In this document: one piece after another, positions 56,052-64,000 of the stretch | How positions within the stretch are numbered: position 1 is the stretch's first letter | Layout: every line of letters starts with the position of its first letter | Assembly: GCF_001542625.1 (NCBI RefSeq) | Contig: NZ_CP016279.1 | Coordinates: forward strand, 3,658,001-3,722,000 | DNA: 64,000 nucleotides | Direction: 5' to 3' | From: Streptomyces griseochromogenes | GTDB taxonomy: Bacteria; Actinomycetota; Actinomycetes; Streptomycetales; Streptomycetaceae | Made by a program: the position numbers and the translations under genes | The notes under the pieces: generated by a model | Seen by the model: the letters and a program-made list of their open reading frames with translations, nothing else | Database searches by the model: none | Told to the model about the DNA's origin: nothing

Positions 56052-57451
56052 CGGTCACCGCCGAAGGGGCGCTGCCCGCGCACGCCTACGACGTGACGGT
56101 CGTCGGCGCCGGCGTCGTCGGCTGCGCCGTCGCCCGCGAACTCGCCCGTCACCCACGGCTGCGCGTCGCCCTGGTCGAGGCCCAGGACGATGTCGGCCAG
56201 GGCACCTCCAAGGCCAACACCGCCATCCTGCACACCGGTTTCGACGCGACCCCGGGCTCCCTGGAGGCCCGGCTGGTGCGCGAGGGATCCCGGCGGCTCG
56301 CCGCCTACGCCGCCGAGTCCGGCATCCCCGTCGAACGGGTCGGCGCCCTGCTCGTCGCCTGGGACGAGGAGCAACTCGCCGCTCTGCCGCGACTGGCCGA
56401 GAAGGCCGAGCGCAACGACTGCCCGGACACCCGCCTCCTCGGCACCGACGAGCTCTACGCCCGCGAACCGCACCTCGGCCCCGGCGCGCTCGGCGCCCTC
56501 CACGTGCCCGGCGAGAGCATCATCTGCCCCTGGACGACGACTCTGGCGTACGCCACCCAGGCGGTCCGCGCGGGCGTCGACCTGCACCTGAACACCCAGG
56601 TGCAGGGCATCGGGCGGACCACCGACGGCCACCGCCTGACCACCTCCAGGGGCACCCTGCACAGCCGCCACCTGGTCAACGCGGCAGGCCTGCACGCCGA
56701 CACCCTCGACCGGGCGCTCGGCCACGAGGACTTCACCGTCACCCCGCGCCGCGGCCAGCTCCTCGTCCACGACAAGCTCGCCCGCCCCCTGGTCCGGCAC
56801 ATCCTCCTCCCCGTCCCGACCGCCCTCGGCAAGGGCGTCCTGGTCGCCCCCACCGTCTACGGCAACGTCCTGCTCGGCCCCACCGCCGAGGACCTCGACG
56901 ACAAGCGGGCCACAGGCTCCACCGCCGAGGGCATCGCCCTGCTGCGCGAGAAGGGCCGCCGCATCCTGCCCGCCCTGCCGGACGAGGAGGTCACCGCCGT
57001 CTACGCCGGGCTGCGCGCGGCCACCGAGCACGAGGACTACCGCATCACCGCACACATCGAGCAGGCGTATGTCACCGCGGGCGGCATCCGGTCCACCGGC
57101 CTGACCGCGTCCATGGCCATCGCCGCCCACGTCGTGGCCCTGCTGGCCGGCAACGGGCTCGACCTCGGCCCGGCCAGGGAACCGGACCCTGTGCGCATGC
57201 CCAACCTGGGGGAGGCCTTCCCGCGCCCCTACCAGCGGCCCGAACTCATCGCCGCCGACCCGGAGTACGGCACCCTCGTCTGCCACTGCGAGCGCGTCTC
57301 CCGCGGCGAGATCCGCGACGCCCTCGCCAGTACGATCCCGCCGCGCACCCTGGACGGCCTGCGCCGCCGCACCCGCGCCCGGGCGGGCCGCTGCCAGGGC
57401 TTCTACTGCGGGGCGGCGGTACGACAGCTCTTCGAGGAGGCCCGCCCATGA
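56048..57451 (+). CDS. FAD oxidoreductase with C-terminal BFD-like [2Fe-2S] site (GlpA type)
   Basis: 467 residues. N-terminal DAO-type FAD motif GAGVVGCAVARELA, substrate-side segments LHTGFDATPGSLEARLVREG and NAAGLHADTLD, and a C-terminal BFD-like iron-sulfur region (CHCERVSRGE, later CQGFYC). This layout matches the catalytic subunit of anaerobic-type glycerol-3-phosphate dehydrogenase. The ATG overlaps the kinase stop (ATGA) and its end overlaps the next gene. It should oxidise the product of the kinase, passing electrons onward; acceptor unknown. Confidence 0.88.
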   Translation: MTVTAEGALPAHAYDVTVVGAGVVGCAVARELARHPRLRVALVEAQDDVGQGTSKANTAILHTGFDATPGSLEARLVREGSRRLAAYAAESGIPVERVGALLVAWDEEQLAALPRLAEKAERNDCPDTRLLGTDELYAREPHLGPGALGALHVPGESIICPWTTTLAYATQAVRAGVDLHLNTQVQGIGRTTDGHRLTTSRGTLHSRHLVNAAGLHADTLDRALGHEDFTVTPRRGQLLVHDKLARPLVRHILLPVPTALGKGVLVAPTVYGNVLLGPTAEDLDDKRATGSTAEGIALLREKGRRILPALPDEEVTAVYAGLRAATEHEDYRITAHIEQAYVTAGGIRSTGLTASMAIAAHVVALLAGNGLDLGPAREPDPVRMPNLGEAFPRPYQRPELIAADPEYGTLVCHCERVSRGEIRDALASTIPPRTLDGLRRRTRARAGRCQGFYCGAAVRQLFEEARP

Positions 57452-58407
57452 CCGCGCAAGGCGCCGTACGCGGGGTCGACGTCCTCGTCGTCGGCGCGGG
57501 TCCCGCCGGACTCGCGGCCGCGGCCCGCCTGGCCGCCGCCGGAGCCGGCCACGTCGAGGTGCTGGAGCGGGAGGCACAGCCCGGGGGAGTGCCACGGCAC
57601 TGCGCCCACGGCGGCTTCGGCACCTGGGTGCACCCGCTGACCGGCCCCGGGTACGCCCGTCTGCTCACGCAGGGCGCCACACGTACCGGTGCCGTGGTGC
57701 GGACCGGGGTGACGGTCCTCGACTGGACGGGCCCGCGCACGCTCACCGCTGTCGGTCCCGAGGGCCCGGAGACGATCGACGCCCGAGCCGTCGTCCTGGC
57801 CACCGGCTCCCGCGAACGCCCCCGCGCGGCCCGCCTGGTGCCCGGCACCCGGCCCGCCGGTGTCCTCACCACCGGCGAACTCCAGCAGGCGGTCCACCTG
57901 TTCGGGCAGTCCGTCGGCACCCGGGCGCTGATCGTCGGCGCCGAGGCTGTCTCGTACGCGGCGGCCGGCACCCTGCGCGCGGCCGGCGTGAGGGTCGTCG
58001 CCCTGGTCACCGAAGACGCGCGAGCCCGGGTCCCGCGTCTGCGCGTCCAGTCGGCCCGCCTCGGCCACCGCGTCCCGCTCCTGACGGACACCACGGTGGC
58101 CGAACTCCTCGGCCACGGCCGCCTCTCCGGCGTCCGCGTGCGCCACCGTGACGGCCGCACGGCCGTCCTGCGCTGCGACACGATCGTCTTCACCGGCGAC
58201 TTCGTCCCCGACGACGAGCTCGCCCGCCGGGCCGGCATCACGCTGGACACCGACCCGCACACCTCGCGGCCGGGCGTCTTCGCCGTCGGCGCGCTGCTGC
58301 ACCCCGGGCAACGCGCCAGGGCGGCCGCCTGGGCCGGGGCGGAGACGGGCGGCATAGTGCTGGAGTGGCTGACGGCAGGGGAGTCGCCGAGCGGTCCCGC
58401 CGCCTGA
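57448..58407 (+). CDS. FAD/NAD(P)-binding oxidoreductase partner (GlpB-like role)
   Basis: 319 residues, pyridine nucleotide-disulfide fold without the redox-active Cys pair. FAD motif GAGPAGLAAAARLAAAG (residues 15-31), a second nucleotide site ALIVGAEAVSYAAAG and the terminal FAD contact PGVFAVGALLHPGQ. Overlap of start and stop codons with the preceding gene indicates a stable complex with the GlpA-type subunit. A DUF1667 third subunit, found in some such clusters, is missing. Last gene of the operon. Confidence 0.86.
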   Translation: MTAQGAVRGVDVLVVGAGPAGLAAAARLAAAGAGHVEVLEREAQPGGVPRHCAHGGFGTWVHPLTGPGYARLLTQGATRTGAVVRTGVTVLDWTGPRTLTAVGPEGPETIDARAVVLATGSRERPRAARLVPGTRPAGVLTTGELQQAVHLFGQSVGTRALIVGAEAVSYAAAGTLRAAGVRVVALVTEDARARVPRLRVQSARLGHRVPLLTDTTVAELLGHGRLSGVRVRHRDGRTAVLRCDTIVFTGDFVPDDELARRAGITLDTDPHTSRPGVFAVGALLHPGQRARAAAWAGAETGGIVLEWLTAGESPSGPAA

Positions 58408-58479
58408 GCGGGTGGCCCCGACCGCGTGCCCTTCGACCCGACCCGGTGACCGAAGTGCCCGGTGAGCACCCCGGGCGGC

Positions 58480-59244
58480 TCACAGATCCGTGTACGACCC
58501 GTGCCGCCCGGCACCCCCGGCGAACCGCGCCGCGCCTTCCAACCCCTGCGCCAGAACGTCCATGCCGTACCGGAGTTCGACCCGCATCGCGCTCTCCTCG
58601 TCAAGACCCTCCTGGTCGAGCAACGAGGCCCGGTCGCCGCGCAGGCAGGCCTGCGGGAAGCGGGCCATGGCCGCCGCCAGCTCCTCGGCCGCTCCGCGGG
58701 CGCGACCGGTGGGCACGAGACGGTTGGCGAGGCCGATGTCGTAGGCCTCGCGGGCCGGGACCGGCCGACCGGTCAGGATCATGTCCATGGCCCGGCCGGC
58801 GCCGATCAGCCGGGGCAGCCGTACCGTGCCGCCGTCGATCAGCGGAACGCCCCAGCGGCGGCAGAACACCCCGAACACGGCGTCCTCCTCGGCGACCCGG
58901 AGATCGCACCACAGGGCCAGCTCCAGGCCGCCCGCGACGGCGTGGCCCGCGACGGCCGCGACGACCGGCTTGGACAGCCGCATCCGGGTCGGCCCCATCG
59001 GCCCGTCACCCCCCTCGGCGACCCGGTTGCCGCGCTCGCCGCCCACCTCCTTCAGATCGGCTCCCGCGCAGAACGTGCCTCCCTCGCCCCACAGGACCGC
59101 CACCCGCGCGTTGTCGTCGGCTTCGAACTCCCTGAACGCCGAGGCGAGTTCCGCGGCCGTCGGACCGTCCACCGCGTTGCGGACCTCGGGGCGGGACAGG
59201 ACGATCGTGGTGACGTGCTCGTTGTGCTCCACGCGGACCGGCAC
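58480..59244 (-). CDS. Enoyl-CoA hydratase/isomerase family protein
   Basis: Crotonase fold, 254 residues. GTG 59244 has AAGGAG eight bases upstream and is preferred over a longer start. Oxyanion-hole segment GTFCAGADLKEV, the second glycine motif VAGHAVAGGLELALWCDLRV, and the position usually held by the second catalytic Glu (GVPLIDGGTVRLPRL) carries Asp in place of Glu. That change suggests an isomerase, hydrolase or other crotonase-type activity rather than classical hydration. It is convergent with the 57448 gene, with 72 bases between. Pathway unknown. Confidence 0.88.
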   Translation of the reverse strand: MPVRVEHNEHVTTIVLSRPEVRNAVDGPTAAELASAFREFEADDNARVAVLWGEGGTFCAGADLKEVGGERGNRVAEGGDGPMGPTRMRLSKPVVAAVAGHAVAGGLELALWCDLRVAEEDAVFGVFCRRWGVPLIDGGTVRLPRLIGAGRAMDMILTGRPVPAREAYDIGLANRLVPTGRARGAAEELAAAMARFPQACLRGDRASLLDQEGLDEESAMRVELRYGMDVLAQGLEGAARFAGGAGRHGSYTDL

Positions 59245-59289
59245 GGCGGGTGCTCCTTCTCGGGCTGCGGCTCGGAGGGCCACTCTGCC

Positions 59290-60366
59290 TCAGATGACCT
59301 TCAGACGCACCAGCGCCCCGAGCGTGAGCGCCCCCGGTACCAGCGGCACCCAGACGGTGATGATGCGGTAGGCGAGCACCACCGCCGTGGCCACCGCCAC
59401 CGGGCCGCCCACCGCCACCAGCGCCACGATCAGCGCCGCCTCGACGGAGCCGAGCCCGCCCGGCGTGGGCACCAGCGCCACCGCGACGGTCGCGGCGAGA
59501 TACGCGAGCGCCATGTACGCCGGCGGCACCGGCAGCCCCAGCGCCCGCCCCACCGCCACCAGACCGGCCGCCTGCAGCGCGGGGAAGGCGAACGAGCCGC
59601 CCCACAGCGCGAGCGCCCGGGCCGGACGCGTGTGCACCGAGCGCGCCTCGCCCAGGGCGGTGCGCACGAAGCCGAGCACGGGCTCGCGCAGGCGTCGTAC
59701 GAGGGCGAGCGCGGCCACCGCCACCGCCAGCGCCGCGCCCGCGGCGACCAGCACCGGTCCGACGTCCCCGGGCGGCAGCAGGCTGCCGAGCCGCAGTGCG
59801 TCGGGGAAGGCGAGCAGGAGCGCGGCCAGCAGGCTCAGCCGGCCGACCGACTCGGCGAGCAGATACAGCGCGAGCGCTGCGGAGGAGCGGGCGAGCGGCA
59901 CCCCGCACACGGCCATGAACCGCAGGTTGACCGCGCCCGCGCCGAGCCCCGTCGGCAGCAGGTGATTGGCCGAGCCCGCCGCGAACTGCGTGGCCAGCAG
60001 CCGCCACCGGGGCAGCGGCTGGATCACGGCGCCCTGCCGGGTGAAGGCCGCCGCCACCCAGGTCAGACAGGTGGCGCCGGCCGCCGCCAGCAGCCAGGGC
60101 CATGAGGCCGACCGCAGATGACCGAAACCCTCGATGAGCACCGACCGGTGCCGTACCGCGACGATCGCGACCAGCAGGAGCGGAAGCAGGCACAGGACCT
60201 GCCGCACGGGGACGCGCCGGGCGAGCCGGGAGAGGCGTCCCTTACGGAAGCCGGGGAGGTGTACCGCTGTCACACTGCGAGAGGTTTTCCGCACCGTGTG
60301 AGCGGCGGGTTGCAAAAGCGCGGACGCCGGCTTACGGGCGGGCAGCGGATGAGAGGGAGGAGTCAT
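59290..60366 (-). CDS. LPG-synthase-like / UPF0104 integral membrane protein
   Basis: 358 residues with about eight membrane segments, matching the flippase-like transmembrane domain of lysylphosphatidylglycerol synthases, without the aminoacyl-transferase domain. Landmarks: FAAGSANHLLPTGLGAGAVN, LYLLAESVGRLSLLAALLLA and VALVPTPGGLGSVEAALIVA. Family members are thought to move lipids across the membrane; the substrate here is unknown. The gene is divergent from the ABC exporter at 60454, so the SoxR-type box could affect it. It precedes the crotonase gene by 45 bases on the same strand. Confidence 0.87.
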   Translation of the reverse strand: MTPPSHPLPARKPASALLQPAAHTVRKTSRSVTAVHLPGFRKGRLSRLARRVPVRQVLCLLPLLLVAIVAVRHRSVLIEGFGHLRSASWPWLLAAAGATCLTWVAAAFTRQGAVIQPLPRWRLLATQFAAGSANHLLPTGLGAGAVNLRFMAVCGVPLARSSAALALYLLAESVGRLSLLAALLLAFPDALRLGSLLPPGDVGPVLVAAGAALAVAVAALALVRRLREPVLGFVRTALGEARSVHTRPARALALWGGSFAFPALQAAGLVAVGRALGLPVPPAYMALAYLAATVAVALVPTPGGLGSVEAALIVALVAVGGPVAVATAVVLAYRIITVWVPLVPGALTLGALVRLKVI

Positions 60367-60415
60367 GAAGGCCTTTGAACGCGGGGACGCCGGGTGGGGT
60401 GAACAGGCGCGGACA

Positions 60416-60446
60416 TTGACCTCAACGAAGCTTGAGGTCTTACGTT
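60416..60446 (+). promoter_or_regulatory. SoxR-type box and MerR-style promoter of the ABC exporter
   Basis: CCTCAACGAAGCTTGAGG (60420-60437) has the same arms, CCTCAA and TTGAGG with six central bases, as SoxR sites. It sits between TTGACC (-35, 60416-60421) and TACGTT (-10, 60441-60446) with the 19-base spacer typical of MerR-family activation. The expected transcript start falls at the ATG at 60454, so the mRNA is probably leaderless. S. coelicolor SoxR is known to activate an ABC transporter gene. Confidence 0.8.
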
Positions 60447-60453
60447 CTCTCCC

Positions 60454-62337
60454 ATGAGCATGGAGACCACCGCATGGATGCAGCTGCACAGCGTGATGAC
60501 CGCGCAGCAGGAACGCCGTCCCTTCGCCCGCGCCACGCTGCGCCGCATCGCCGCCTTCGCCCGCCCGCACCGCGCGGGCATCGTCCGTTTCGTACTGCTC
60601 GGGGTGGTGACGGCACTCCTCGCCGTGGCCACCCCCGTGCTCGCCGGCCGCGTCGTCGACGCGATCGTGACGGGCCATGACTCGGGGAAGGTCGTCCGGC
60701 TCTCCCTCCTGATCGCGCTGGTCGCCCTCGCGGAGGCGGGGCTCGGCATCCTCGGCCGGCGCCTGTCGGCGACGCTCGGGGAGGGACTCATCCTCGACCT
60801 GCGCACGGCTGTGTTCGATCATGTGCAGCGCATGCCCGTCGCGTTCTTCACACGTACTCGTACGGGAGCGCTGGTCAGCCGTCTCAACAACGACGTGATC
60901 GGAGCCCAGCGCGCGTTCGCCAACACGCTCTCGGGTGTGGTGACCAATCTGGTGACCCTGCTGCTCACGCTCGCGGTCATGCTCACCCTGTCCTGGCAGA
61001 TCACGCTGCTCGCGCTGGTGCTGCTGCCGGTGTTCGTGCTGCCCGCCCGCCGCATGGGCAGCCGGATGGCACGGATGCAGCGGGAGGCGGCGGCGCTCAA
61101 CGCGGCGATGGGCACCCGGATGACCGAGCGCTTCTCCGCGCCCGGCGCCACGCTGATCAAGCTGTTCGGCCGCCCGGAGGAGGAGTCCGCCGAGTTCGCG
61201 GCCCGCGCCCGCCGGGTCCGTGACATCGGCGTGCGCACGGCGACCGCCCAGTCGGTGTTCATCACCTCCCTCACCCTGGTCTCCGCCCTCGCCCTGGCCC
61301 TCGTCTACGGCCTCGGTGGCTGGTTCGCGCTGCGCGGCACCCTGCAGGCGGGCGCGGTCGTCTCCCTCGCCCTGCTGCTGACCCGGCTCTACGCCCCGCT
61401 CACCGCGCTCGCCGGAGCCCGCGTGGAGGTGATGAGCGCGCTGGTCAGCTTCGAGCGGGTCTTCGAGGTGCTGGACCTCAAGCCGCTGATCGAGGAGAAG
61501 CCGGACGCGGTGGAGGTGCCCGAGGGCCCGGTCGCCGTCGAGTTCGAGGACGTCACCTTCTCCTACCCGTCCGCCGACCAGGTCTCGCTCGCCTCCCTGG
61601 AGGAGGTCGCCGCGCTCGACACCCGCGGCGGCGCCGAGGTGCTGCACGGCATCTCCTTCCGGGCCGAACCCGGCCAGACCGTCGCCCTGGTCGGCTCCTC
61701 CGGCGCCGGCAAGTCCACCATCGCGCAGCTGCTGCCGCGCCTGTACGACGTCGACGCCGGCGCCGTCCGGATCGGCGGGACCGACGCGCGCGACGTGACC
61801 GCCGCCTCCTTGCGGGCCACCCTCGGCATGGTCACCCAGGACGGCCACCTCTTCCACGACACCGTGCGCGCCAACCTGTTGCTGGCCCGTCCCACGGCCA
61901 CGGACGAGGAACTGTGGGACGCCCTGGGCCGCGCCCGTCTGGCCGAGGTCGTCCGTTCCCTGCCCGACGGTCTCGACACGGTGGTCGGCGAGCGCGGCTA
62001 CCGGCTCTCCGGCGGCGAGCGCCAGCGCATGACCATCGCCCGGCTGCTGCTGGCCCGCCAGCGCGTGGTCATCCTCGACGAGGCCACCGCCCATCTGGAC
62101 AACACCTCGGAGGCGGCCGTCCAGGAGGCGCTCACGGAGGCCCTGGAAGGCCGTACCGCCGTGGTGATCGCCCACCGGCTGTCCACCGTCCGGGCCGCCG
62201 ACCAGATCCTGGTCGTGGAGGCCGGCCGGATCGTGGAACGGGGCACGCACGAGGAGCTCCTCGCGGCGGGCGGACGGTACGCGGAGCTGCACCGCACGCA
62301 GTTCGCCGAGCGGGGCGACGAGGTTTCGACGGCCTGA
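60454..62337 (+). CDS. ABC exporter, fused membrane and ATPase domains, SoxR-type target
   Basis: 627 residues, MsbA/LmrA-like half-transporter acting as a dimer. Six membrane segments lie in about 50-330; the ATPase domain has Walker A GSSGAGKST (414-422), signature LSGGERQ (518-524) and Walker B VVILDEATAHLD. It should export a lipophilic or redox-active compound. An operator of SoxR type lies 17 bases upstream and no ribosome binding site is present, pointing to leaderless translation. An ATG at 60460 is the alternative. soxR itself is not in the window. Confidence 0.92.
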   Translation: MSMETTAWMQLHSVMTAQQERRPFARATLRRIAAFARPHRAGIVRFVLLGVVTALLAVATPVLAGRVVDAIVTGHDSGKVVRLSLLIALVALAEAGLGILGRRLSATLGEGLILDLRTAVFDHVQRMPVAFFTRTRTGALVSRLNNDVIGAQRAFANTLSGVVTNLVTLLLTLAVMLTLSWQITLLALVLLPVFVLPARRMGSRMARMQREAAALNAAMGTRMTERFSAPGATLIKLFGRPEEESAEFAARARRVRDIGVRTATAQSVFITSLTLVSALALALVYGLGGWFALRGTLQAGAVVSLALLLTRLYAPLTALAGARVEVMSALVSFERVFEVLDLKPLIEEKPDAVEVPEGPVAVEFEDVTFSYPSADQVSLASLEEVAALDTRGGAEVLHGISFRAEPGQTVALVGSSGAGKSTIAQLLPRLYDVDAGAVRIGGTDARDVTAASLRATLGMVTQDGHLFHDTVRANLLLARPTATDEELWDALGRARLAEVVRSLPDGLDTVVGERGYRLSGGERQRMTIARLLLARQRVVILDEATAHLDNTSEAAVQEALTEALEGRTAVVIAHRLSTVRAADQILVVEAGRIVERGTHEELLAAGGRYAELHRTQFAERGDEVSTA

Positions 62338-62343
62338 GACCGA

Positions 62344-62380
62344 GGGGGTGGGCCGCCGCGGGGTTGCCGCCCACCCCCTT
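62344..62380 (+). terminator. Terminator of the ABC exporter gene
   Basis: GGGGGTGGGC (62344-62353) pairs perfectly with GCCCACCCCC (62369-62378), followed by TT, six bases after the stop. Confidence 0.85.
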
Positions 62381-62386
62381 GACGCC

Positions 62387-62402
62387 AGTGGTCCGGACCT
62401 TT
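62387..62402. promoter_or_regulatory. DasR-type (dre) site in the chitinase promoter
   Basis: AGTGGTCCGGACCTTT contains TGGTCCGGACCT, differing in one base from the TGGTCCAGACCT repeats of Streptomyces chitinase promoters and resembling the dre consensus ACTGGTCTAGACCACT. A TTGACG at 62379-62384 may be the -35 box. Control by chitin or N-acetylglucosamine through DasR is expected. Confidence 0.7.
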
Positions 62403-62503
62403 AACTTCACGCCTTAATCAAAGACTTCCGAATGCGCTCGGCACCCCGTGGCCACACCAGTGTCGGCCTGCGTTCGGCACCCCCCACCGAAAGGCCGCCC
62501 CGC

Positions 62504-63862
62504 ATGGCCAGACCACTGCCCGCAGCCGTCTCGCTCGCCGCCCTGTCCCTCGCCACCGGCCTGATCGTCGCCTCCCCGGCCCAGGCCGCCACCGGCGCCA
62601 TCACCGGGCTCGCCGGAAAGTGCCTGGACATCGCCGGAGCGAACTCCGCCGACGGCACGGCCGTCCAGCTCTACGACTGCAACGGCACCGCCGCCCAGCA
62701 GTGGACCGTCGGCGGCGACGGCACCGTCCGCGCCCTCGGCAAGTGCCTCGACGTCACCGGCAACGCGACCGCGGACGGCGCCAAGGCGCAGCTGTGGTCC
62801 TGCACCGGCGGCGCGAACCAGAAGTGGACCGTCACCGCCGCCCACGACATCGTCAACCCGCAGGCGAACAAGTGTCTGGACGTCACCGACAACTCCTCGG
62901 CCAACGGCGCCCGCGCCCAGATATGGGGCTGCGGCGGTGGCGCCAACCAGAAGTGGAACGCGCCCGCGGCCGACGGCGGCACCACCCCGGCCGCCCCGAT
63001 GGCGGTGGCGCCCTACCTCTACAACGGCTGGGGCAGCCCGCCGAACCCGGGCACCATCACCCAGGCCACCGGCGTGAAGTGGTTCACGCTCGCCTTCGTG
63101 CTCAGCAACGGCTACTGCGACCCGCAGTGGGACGGCAGCCGCCCGCTGACCGGCGGGGTGGACCAGCAGACCGTGAACACCGTGCGGGCGAACGGGGGCG
63201 ACATCATCCCGTCCTTCGGCGGCTACAGCGGCAACAAGCTGGAGAGCTCCTGCTCCAGCGCGGGCGAACTCGCCGCCGCCTACCAGAAGGTGGTCAACGC
63301 CTACGGCCTGAAGGCGATCGACATCGACATCGAGGCCGACGCCTACAGCAACCCCACCGTGCAGCAGCGCACCGTGGACGCACTCAAGACGGTGAAGGCC
63401 GACAACCCCGGCATCAAGGTGTACATCACCATCGGCACCGGGCAGAGCGGCCCCGACACCGGCCTCATCGACCGGGCCGCCTCCTCGGGCCTGACCGTGG
63501 ACGCCTGGGCGATCATGCCGTTCGACTTCGGCGGAGCCGGACAGAACATGGGCAACCTCACCACCCAGGCCGCCGAAGGCCTCAAGAACGCGCTGAAGAA
63601 CGCCTACCACTACAGCGACGACCAGGCCTACCGGGACATGGGCATCTCGTCCATGAACGGCATCACCGACAACAACGAGACCGTCACGGTGAACGACTTC
63701 CGGACCATCCTGGCCTACGCCCAGCAGCACCACCTGGCCCGGCTCACCTTCTGGTCCGCCAACCGCGACCGCCCGTGCACCGGCGGCCCCGCCGACAGCT
63801 GCTCCGGCGTCTCCCAGTCCGACTGGGACTACACCCGCGTCTTCGCCGGCTACACCGGCTGA
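62504..63862 (+). CDS. Secreted GH18 chitinase-like protein with ricin-type lectin domain
   Basis: 452 residues. Sec signal peptide with cleavage near SPAQA (residue 28). A ricin-B lectin domain follows (about 30-160) with three repeats, each with CLD and a QxW (AAQQW, ANQKW, ANQKW). Then a GH18 barrel from about 175: KAIDIDIEADAY carries the catalytic Glu and two of the three Asp of DxxDxDxE; the first Asp is replaced by Lys. Activity on chitin or a related glycan is likely but may be altered. The ATG at 62504 lies downstream of a DasR-type site. Confidence 0.85.
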   Translation: MARPLPAAVSLAALSLATGLIVASPAQAATGAITGLAGKCLDIAGANSADGTAVQLYDCNGTAAQQWTVGGDGTVRALGKCLDVTGNATADGAKAQLWSCTGGANQKWTVTAAHDIVNPQANKCLDVTDNSSANGARAQIWGCGGGANQKWNAPAADGGTTPAAPMAVAPYLYNGWGSPPNPGTITQATGVKWFTLAFVLSNGYCDPQWDGSRPLTGGVDQQTVNTVRANGGDIIPSFGGYSGNKLESSCSSAGELAAAYQKVVNAYGLKAIDIDIEADAYSNPTVQQRTVDALKTVKADNPGIKVYITIGTGQSGPDTGLIDRAASSGLTVDAWAIMPFDFGGAGQNMGNLTTQAAEGLKNALKNAYHYSDDQAYRDMGISSMNGITDNNETVTVNDFRTILAYAQQHHLARLTFWSANRDRPCTGGPADSCSGVSQSDWDYTRVFAGYTG

Positions 63863-63884
63863 CCCCCGTCCCCCAGGAGAAACC

Positions 63885-64000
63885 GTGCTTCCCCTCAACC
63901 GCCGTCGCAGATCGACGGCCGTCGCGCTGGTCGCCGCCGCGGCCGCGTCCCTGCTCACCGCCGCACCCGCGCGCGCCACGAGTTCCGCCCTGCCGACCGG
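63885..64000 (+). CDS. Start of a secreted protein, cut by the window edge
   Basis: GTG 63885 has CAGGAGA five bases upstream and lies 22 bases after the chitinase-like gene, so it is probably co-transcribed. The 38 visible residues are a signal peptide: LNRRRRSTAV, a long Ala-rich hydrophobic stretch and a cleavage site at APARA, then TSSALPTG. The mature function cannot be seen. Confidence 0.7.
   Translation, partial: MLPLNRRRRSTAVALVAAAAASLLTAAPARATSSALPT

Noticed and set aside
60367..62292. Long minus-strand frame opposite the ABC exporter
   Set aside because: It only extends the membrane-protein frame upstream through the exporter; the composition is a shadow and the real gene starts at 60366.

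Overview
The window is high-GC actinobacterial DNA (GTG starts are common, third codon positions are almost always G/C, regulators are numerous) and reads as a Streptomyces chromosome. From memory, the order inositol genes, then isocitrate dehydrogenase, then a SoxR-type ABC exporter resembles the S. coelicolor SCO6974-SCO7008 neighbourhood; this was not checked. Nearly every gene is catabolic, transport or regulatory. There is no antibiotic biosynthetic cluster, prophage, insertion sequence or CRISPR array.

Layout. 1-4001 (minus): sugar ABC importer (binding protein and two permeases) with a GH42 beta-galactosidase that runs off the left edge. 4294-17177: inositol-type catabolism: GntR/HutC regulator, IolD, a ribose-type ABC importer, a TIM-barrel epimerase, two Gfo/Idh/MocA dehydrogenases, an SDR, two LacI-type regulators and a cupin. 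Two families of operator-like repeats tie the region together. 17321-21052: membrane protein, intradiol dioxygenase, TetR regulator and a divergent MFS exporter with two stacked palindromes between them. 21098-21171: tRNA-Pro(GGG). 22614-28252: a complete-looking trans-4-hydroxyproline pathway (GntR/FCD regulator, epimerase, pyrroline-hydroxycarboxylate deaminase, three-subunit D-hydroxyproline dehydrogenase) with one motif repeated at both operon promoters. 28387-32542: a glutathionyl-hydroquinone-reductase-like GST and two flavin monooxygenases, each unit preceded by a short leader peptide with the same HIDL motif.

32795-40003: a large LuxR-type ATPase regulator faces a TPR-CHAT (caspase-like) protease gene. 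Divergent from that is a compact operon of cytoplasmic subtilisin, sigma-70-like factor and a 161-residue unknown protein. This two-protease plus sigma-factor module is the best candidate for an undescribed signalling or conflict system. 40010-42359: cytochrome P450, N-formylglutamate amidohydrolase and a DUF5713-like remnant. 42572-44791: monomeric isocitrate dehydrogenase with a GATATC operator. 44988-45600: wreck of a secreted M1 aminopeptidase. 45651-49923: Tat-exported beta-propeller/amidohydrolase and an MscS channel. 50109-51704: a secreted phospholipase D broken by an in-frame amber codon between its two HKD motifs. 51851-54468: amino-acid permease and an unknown protein. 54621-58407: FGGY kinase and two FAD oxidoreductases (glycerol-3-phosphate type). 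58480-60366: enoyl-CoA hydratase and an LPG-synthase-like membrane protein. 60416-62337: ABC exporter behind a SoxR-type box, apparently leaderless. 62387-64000: secreted GH18/ricin chitinase-like protein with a DasR-type site, then the start of another secreted protein.
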